NCBI GenBank assembly: GCA_036499395.1 | Contig: DASYDW010000078.1 | Span: 1 to 53,768 of the forward strand | Length of the DNA stretch: 53,768 nt | Reading direction: 5' to 3' | Source: Pirellulales bacterium | GTDB taxonomy: Bacteria; Planctomycetota; Planctomycetia; Pirellulales; JACPPG01 | Shown here: positions 50,345-53,768 of the stretch, piece after piece | Position numbering within the stretch: the first letter of the stretch is position 1 | Layout: each line of letters starts with the position of its first letter | Notes under the pieces: generated by a model | Told to the model about the DNA's origin: nothing | Databases searched by the model: none | Seen by the model: only the letters and a program-made list of their open reading frames with translations | Position numbers and translations under genes: made by a program

Positions 50345-50821
50345 ATGGTGGACCGTCCGAGATCTCAAAAGTATCGGCGAAAGACAAGAGTCCGAACACC
50401 CCTTCCATACGTCAGTCGTGGCCAGCTCCTGAGCCGTGGAGAAATGGCCTTCTATCGAGCGCTCCGTTCAGCGATTGGACGAGACTATCTCATCACGTTC
50501 AAAGTCAGGGCTGCTGATCTGCTCTCGTGCAGCGAAGAGTCGTGGAATGCCGGTTTCGGCTACATGGTGGCGCGACACCATCTCGATTTCGTGCTCTGCG
50601 ACTATGGCACTACGCACATCCTTGCAGCAATTGAACTTGACGATAAATCGCACGAGCGCGAACAACGGCAACATCGAGATGCCTTTCTCAACGAGGCCTT
50701 TGCCGCAGCGGATATACCTCTGATCCGATTCAGGGCGGCAGCGAGATACTGCGCCCGAGACATTACTGATGAGATCGACCGCTGGTTGCTTTCCAGTCGT
50801 CGCACCAAACAAGCAATTTAA
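50345..50821 (+). CDS. DUF2726 nuclease-like protein
   Basis: A 158-residue protein of the DUF2726 type: a restriction-endonuclease-like fold with LLSRGEMAFYRALRSAIG (Glu), HHLDFVLCDYGTTHILAAIELDDKSHE (Asp-x-n-Glu-x-Asp) and DIPLIRFRAAARY. The D-ExD pattern in the second block is consistent with a nuclease active site, though substrates of the family are not known. I prefer ATG 50345 behind AAGG; ATG 50330 and a much longer frame to 50189 are also open, the latter overlapping the zinc-ribbon gene. Confidence 0.83.
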   Translation: MVDRPRSQKYRRKTRVRTPLPYVSRGQLLSRGEMAFYRALRSAIGRDYLITFKVRAADLLSCSEESWNAGFGYMVARHHLDFVLCDYGTTHILAAIELDDKSHEREQRQHRDAFLNEAFAAADIPLIRFRAAARYCARDITDEIDRWLLSSRRTKQAI

Positions 50822-50875
50822 ACACATTCAGTGCTGACGCTGGCTGTATCTGTCCGTGTTGTAATTCGCGGCGAG

Positions 50876-51802
50876 CTACGGACCGATCTGCCACGGGCCG
50901 GATGACTTCCACGTTCCGGTAAACGCCTGGCCGGCGGGAAGCGTTTCGATCACGGGTCCGAGAAACGTTCGCAGAAACTGCACCACAGCGCTTAAGTCCG
51001 CGCCGTTTGCGTCCAGTGTCCCTTTTCGCAAGAAGGCTTTCCACTGCGTGTTCTTGGTAGCATCCGTGGCGAATTCATCGCTCAACGCCAGCGGAAGTCC
51101 CGCAGGCATCGCAGTGTTTCGCCGCTTGAACGTCGCAGCGATCGCTTGCGACAACAGCGCTCCATCAAACTCGAAATCGCGGGCCAGCGACCAGACATCA
51201 AAGAAATCCTTCATGCGGCTATTGGTCATGCCCAAATACACCATCGCCTGAAACTTTTCAGCAACCACCGTTTCGCGGTTATAGGCCAAGAGTTTGGGTG
51301 CCGGAAAATCGAGTAGCGTCGGATATTGAATTTCCGAAGGGCCTGGCGTGATGGCATCGCCGAAGCCGACGTCGACTTGCAGAGGAATTCGCACATTGCC
51401 GAGCTTAGCTTGGCCCCGAATCCGAATTCCCTGGTACTCGTCTTCCTCCTTGATTTGCTCGCCTTTGATGCTTCGCACCAAAAGCTCCAGCCCGTCGTCT
51501 TCGACGGCCTCCCGGCAGACGTCCTTAAAGACCTCTTCAAAGTGAGCGACCGACGGTTGTCCCAGTGCCAGCAAGTCCAGGTCGCGCGTCGCGCGGTGCG
51601 GTGTGCGAGTCCAAAACTGAAACAGCAGCGCTCCCTTGAGCACAAAATGGCTGGCGTGCTCGGACTTGGAGAGCCGATACAGTAATCGCTCCAGGGCGTA
51701 GCGGGTCAGAACGTACTGAAAATCCTCGCCGCCAGTGCGAGCGATGTTCATCAGTCGCTCGCGGACTGAGGCAGGTAGATTCTTAGGCTTCTTGCCTGTC
51801 AC
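50876..51802 (-). CDS. abiEii: AbiEii-type nucleotidyltransferase toxin
   Basis: A 308-residue nucleotidyltransferase of the AbiEii/MenT type. LKGALLFQFW (55-64) with RATRDLDLLALG (70-81) is the nucleotidyltransferase signature (Asp74, Asp76), and VVAEKFQAMVYLGMTNSRMKDFFDVW follows. The toxin transfers nucleotides to tRNA in characterised relatives and blocks translation. GTG 51802 overlaps the stop codon of the antitoxin gene (GTGA), tight coupling typical of the pair. It gives phage abortive infection or plasmid maintenance. Confidence 0.92.
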   Translation of the reverse strand: MTGKKPKNLPASVRERLMNIARTGGEDFQYVLTRYALERLLYRLSKSEHASHFVLKGALLFQFWTRTPHRATRDLDLLALGQPSVAHFEEVFKDVCREAVEDDGLELLVRSIKGEQIKEEDEYQGIRIRGQAKLGNVRIPLQVDVGFGDAITPGPSEIQYPTLLDFPAPKLLAYNRETVVAEKFQAMVYLGMTNSRMKDFFDVWSLARDFEFDGALLSQAIAATFKRRNTAMPAGLPLALSDEFATDATKNTQWKAFLRKGTLDANGADLSAVVQFLRTFLGPVIETLPAGQAFTGTWKSSGPWQIGP

Positions 51803-52425
51803 ACGAGAGACTCCATGTAGGGGCGCATGACATTTGCCATGCGGCACACCCTGGCTGCTTTCCACAGCTCGTCACTTGTGGCCTTCTTCAGTCGCCAGCA
51901 GTCCCGCAGGGCCGCGAGCGCCACATCCAGGCCGATCTGATTGCGGAACTTAAAGCAGTCCGCGACTGTCTTCGCGGGCGAATAGACCTTCACCTCGACA
52001 CCGTCGATCAGATGCACCTCGGCGCCAAAGCGATGAGCAGCCTCACTGTACTGCACGATCCTAAGCGGTGGATACTCGATTCGTGGCGGTCGCGACTTCT
52101 TGGGAATCGCAAACCACAGCTCGTGCGGGATTTCTGTCGTGAGACCATGAAAATCGAGCGCGGAAATCAGGCAGACAACCGCGTGAGGAGCACGCTTTGA
52201 GACCTCGGCCAGTTGTGTGAAACGGCCCGGTTTTGCATTTGCCAGGCGATAGAGTCCACGCCCGGGGCGTTCCAGAATCCCCTCGGCGTGCAGTTTGTTC
52301 AGGTACTCTCTGGCAATTCCGACCGCTTCCAGGTCACGGGGGCGCAGCAGCCCCTTCTTACGGGCAAGTTTTAGGATCTGCTCCCGTTTAGGGCCGTCGC
52401 CAGTGGTCAGATTATGTCGTACCAT
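51799..52425 (-). CDS. abiEi: AbiEi-type antitoxin / autorepressor
   Basis: A 208-residue antitoxin: N-terminal winged helix (ILKLARKKGLLRPRDLEAVGIAREYLNKLHAEGILERPGRGLYRL) and a C-terminal AbiEi antitoxin domain (HAVVCLISALDFHGLTTEIPHELWFAIPKKSRPP, VKVYSPAKTVADCFKFRNQIG). It represses its own operon by binding inverted repeats in the promoter; a 9-bp repeat pair is present at 52409-52448 over the start codon. Antitoxin first, toxin second, as usual for type IV AbiE systems. Confidence 0.93.
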   Translation of the reverse strand: MVRHNLTTGDGPKREQILKLARKKGLLRPRDLEAVGIAREYLNKLHAEGILERPGRGLYRLANAKPGRFTQLAEVSKRAPHAVVCLISALDFHGLTTEIPHELWFAIPKKSRPPRIEYPPLRIVQYSEAAHRFGAEVHLIDGVEVKVYSPAKTVADCFKFRNQIGLDVALAALRDCWRLKKATSDELWKAARVCRMANVMRPYMESLV

Positions 52426-52448
52426 ATAAATATCGACCTACATAATCT
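52409..52448 (-). promoter_or_regulatory. Operator of the abiE operon
   Basis: AGATTATGT (52409-52417) and ACATAATCT (52440-52448) are perfect 9-bp inverted repeats separated by 22 bp, with an AT-rich ATATTTATAT between them that could hold the -10. One arm lies inside the first codons of abiEi, the other upstream. The layout fits negative autoregulation by two AbiEi protomers. Confidence 0.8.
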
Positions 52449-52511
52449 TACCACGATTTTTGAGGCCGGGAAAGGAATTCTTGGCGTGGATTGGAGGCGG
52501 ACAGCCCGCAT

Positions 52512-52760
52512 TCAGGAAGCGGCATCGAGCTGCGCTTGCAGATTCTTGATTCGCTTGTCGATGTCGCGAATCTGGCCTTTGCCGTGCAGGATGTCACCGG
52601 ACACGCGTTGCTGTTCTTCGCTGCTGGTGAATTGTCCTCCCATGACCCGCTCCCATTCCTCCTGGGCGGCTACGAAAGACTGGATCTTCTTTTTCCGTGC
52701 CAGCTCAAACTCGATTTCAGCTTTCGCTTCCTCGACGGTTAGTTTGGGACTGCGGGACAT
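52512..52760 (-). CDS. Small coiled-coil hypothetical protein
   Basis: An 82-residue, almost fully helical protein: MSRSPKLTVEEAKAEIEFEL, ARKKKIQSFVAAQEEWERVM and QIRDIDKRIKNLQAQLDAAS, with heptad-like spacing at the end. AAAGGAG lies at a good distance before ATG 52760. No family recognised. It is read toward the abiE operator on the same strand. Confidence 0.68.
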   Translation of the reverse strand: MSRSPKLTVEEAKAEIEFELARKKKIQSFVAAQEEWERVMGGQFTSSEEQQRVSGDILHGKGQIRDIDKRIKNLQAQLDAAS

Positions 52761-52812
52761 GAGGACGGCTCCTTTAGAGTGCCATCGTCTATTGTAGGCG
52801 ATCTTCGGGCTA

Positions 52813-52983
52813 AGGCGGACGAGACCCCCTCCGAATCGGACCAACAAAGGCAGGGGCGGCGAGGGGAGGGAGGTGCGGCGGCTCGGCAACTTCGCCTCCA
52901 TCGGCCCATCATCATTGGGGCCAAGGGCCTATCGGCCTCAGCGGGGCGAGCCCCAACGATGACAGGCCGACGAAGGCAGGAAT
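52813..52983 (+). repeat. 170-bp dispersed repeat, copy 3
   Basis: Contains GGCGGACGAGACCCC, TCCGAATCGGACCAACAAAG, then GGGGCCAAGGGCCTATCGGC and GGGGCGAGCCCCAACGATG with GGCCGACGAAGGCAGGAATG. It is close to copy 2 in the second block and to copy 1 in the first. It begins 53 bp before the start of the coiled-coil gene. Confidence 0.85.
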
Positions 52984-53260
52984 GACGTCGAGAGTGTGGC
53001 TATTGGCGGCGGAACACCTAGCCATCACCTGGCGATGGCGGCAGTTTTTCAAACCAGTTGTCTCGGTGCGCTCGTACGTTTTTTATGCGCGACGTCTCTC
53101 CTGTCGGCAAATGATGGATCTCGTCACCTGTACGCAGGTCGACAATTTTTCCCTTTGGTGTGCATGCTCTGCAGGCCGGTGATCGGCCGTCGCGGTCGAG
53201 TGGGACGACGAGCGTGGCACGCCCGGTTAAAGCTCTTCAAGGTTTACCGGCCAATTGGTT
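52984..53260. other. Intergenic region
   Basis: About 280 bp without supportable genes or structures, between the 170-bp repeat and a second cluster of GTTTGC repeats. Confidence 0.4.
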
Positions 53261-53267
53261 CCGTCCT

Positions 53268-53492
53268 TGCAAACACTAGCCAGGCATCCCGATTCCCGAC
53301 TCCTGAAAGAGTCCCTTTCTGGTTTGCCTGTTTGCCTCTAAGTTTACCTGCACCAAAAATGCTTCTCAGGTGTGTTTGCAGACAATTTGCAAACAGCATT
53401 GAGGCTCGGTGTTTACTGCGGCAATTCGCGTTTTCCGTGGGCTGGCTGTCGACACTTTGAGTGATTCAGGTGTGTTTCGTTTGCAAGCTTTT
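53268..53492 (+). repeat. GTTTGC-repeat cluster, possible second partition or regulatory site
   Basis: Units CTTGCAAAC, GGTTTGCCT, TGTTTGCCT, AGTTTACCT, TGTTTGCAG, TTTGCAAAC and GTTTGCAAG occur within 225 bp. Two form an inverted repeat, GTTTGCA/TGCAAAC (53374-53394), and TCAGGTGTGTTT occurs twice (53366 and 53466). They resemble the GCAAG/TTTGCC units upstream of parA, so a partner of ParA or a second DNA-binding protein may use both. Confidence 0.55.
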
Positions 53493-53768
53493 TCTTTTGG
53501 CCTCGCCGTCCATATTGTCCCCGTTAGTTCCAATACCATCCTTCGATGCTCCAGACACGGAAACGCGAGCGGCCAATATTAACCCGAGCGCGATTTGGTC
53601 CCATGCGACACGTCGCCACGCAGCGATTAGAAAATGGTTGCACAAGACCCAGTCAGTCCTTGGGATGAGCCTCTCGTAATGGATGCGAATCTCATCCCCA
53701 AGTATTCCCATTGCATCGGCCTGGATGTCGACGCTCTCTCCGGGGTAGGCCCTCGCATAGAAGAGAAG
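53466..53768 (-). CDS. Partial hypothetical protein (window edge)
   Basis: The minus-strand frame is open to the right edge and gives 100 residues: YARAYPGESVDIQADAMGIL, GDEIRIHYERLIPRTDWVLC, then WRRVAWDQIALGLILAARVS and a polar C-terminus. An internal ATG at 53711 is possible. I do not recognise a family. Its 3' end runs into the GTTTGC repeat cluster, so either the end of the frame or the repeats may be accidental. Confidence 0.45.
   Translation of the reverse strand, partial: LLFYARAYPGESVDIQADAMGILGDEIRIHYERLIPRTDWVLCNHFLIAAWRRVAWDQIALGLILAARVSVSGASKDGIGTNGDNMDGEAKRKSLQTKHT

Overview
The window looks like part of a planctomycete replicon, most likely a plasmid or megaplasmid. Three things point there: a replication initiator of the RPA (PF10134-like) type beside an array of 22-23 bp repeats; a ParA/small-partner partition pair; and small protein families (a C-terminal CPGC peptide, an IRxGxIxAAIW family and a DUF932 protein) that I associate with planctomycete mobile DNA. 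The taxonomic call is an inference from gene content, not from a marker gene.

Region 1 (0-19.2 kb) is a genome-maintenance and stress island. It holds two DUF72 proteins, a UdgX-type uracil-DNA glycosylase, an Fpg/Nei-like glycosylase lacking the usual catalytic proline, a manganese catalase, and a minus-strand operon ligD-ku-polX (bacterial NHEJ plus a PolX whose polymerase site looks dead but whose PHP site is intact). It also holds a YciF-type DUF892 protein, a cupin, a DUF421 and a DUF1003 membrane protein, an isochorismatase-like hydrolase, an Orn/Lys/Arg-type decarboxylase and a zinc alcohol/formaldehyde dehydrogenase. The tail of an IS5-type transposase sits at the left edge.

Region 2 (19.5-25.4 kb) carries a 1361-residue CheB-CheR-PAS-histidine kinase-receiver hybrid and a VOC-fold protein. 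It is bracketed by two diverged direct repeats of about 200 bp, each starting with the 3' half of a tRNA-Arg(UCU)-like gene, so it resembles a segment between integration-site remnants.

Region 3 (25.6-36.6 kb) first has an alkylation-damage cluster (Ogt/MGMT, Ada, a 2-oxoglutarate oxygenase), with an identical palindrome in front of the first two genes. It is followed by a small-molecule oxidation cluster: HxlR regulator, alpha/beta hydrolase, two cytochrome P460-family c-haem proteins, SnoaL-like, carboxymuconolactone decarboxylase-like, AlkA-like glycosylase, two ABM monooxygenases and RidA. Four copies of TGTCAT-NNAG-ATGACA lie in front of four of these transcription units, each about 29 bp from a -10-like hexamer. 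A CRP/FNR-family regulator gene ends the cluster, so I propose it is the master regulator. An 877-bp IS5-family element with a nonsense mutation has landed exactly on the stop codon of one gene.

Region 4 (37.4-42.3 kb) is gene-poor. On the minus strand it holds about 1.2 kb of dense, mostly perfect hairpins that end in a rho-independent terminator 41 bp before a gene for a basic 229-residue protein of unknown function. Just upstream is a near-canonical group II intron domain V with a domain VI-like stem. This is the best candidate for an undescribed system. Two of the three copies of a 170-bp repeat also lie here.

Region 5 (42.3-53.8 kb) is the replicon backbone. It holds a GHKL-ATPase/HExxH fusion, repA with iterons and a possible countertranscribed RNA, parA and its partner, a run of small plasmid-type genes including one with a CTG start, a DUF2726 nuclease-like protein, an AbiE-type toxin-antitoxin pair with an obvious operator, and a second cluster of GTTTGC-type repeats near the right edge.
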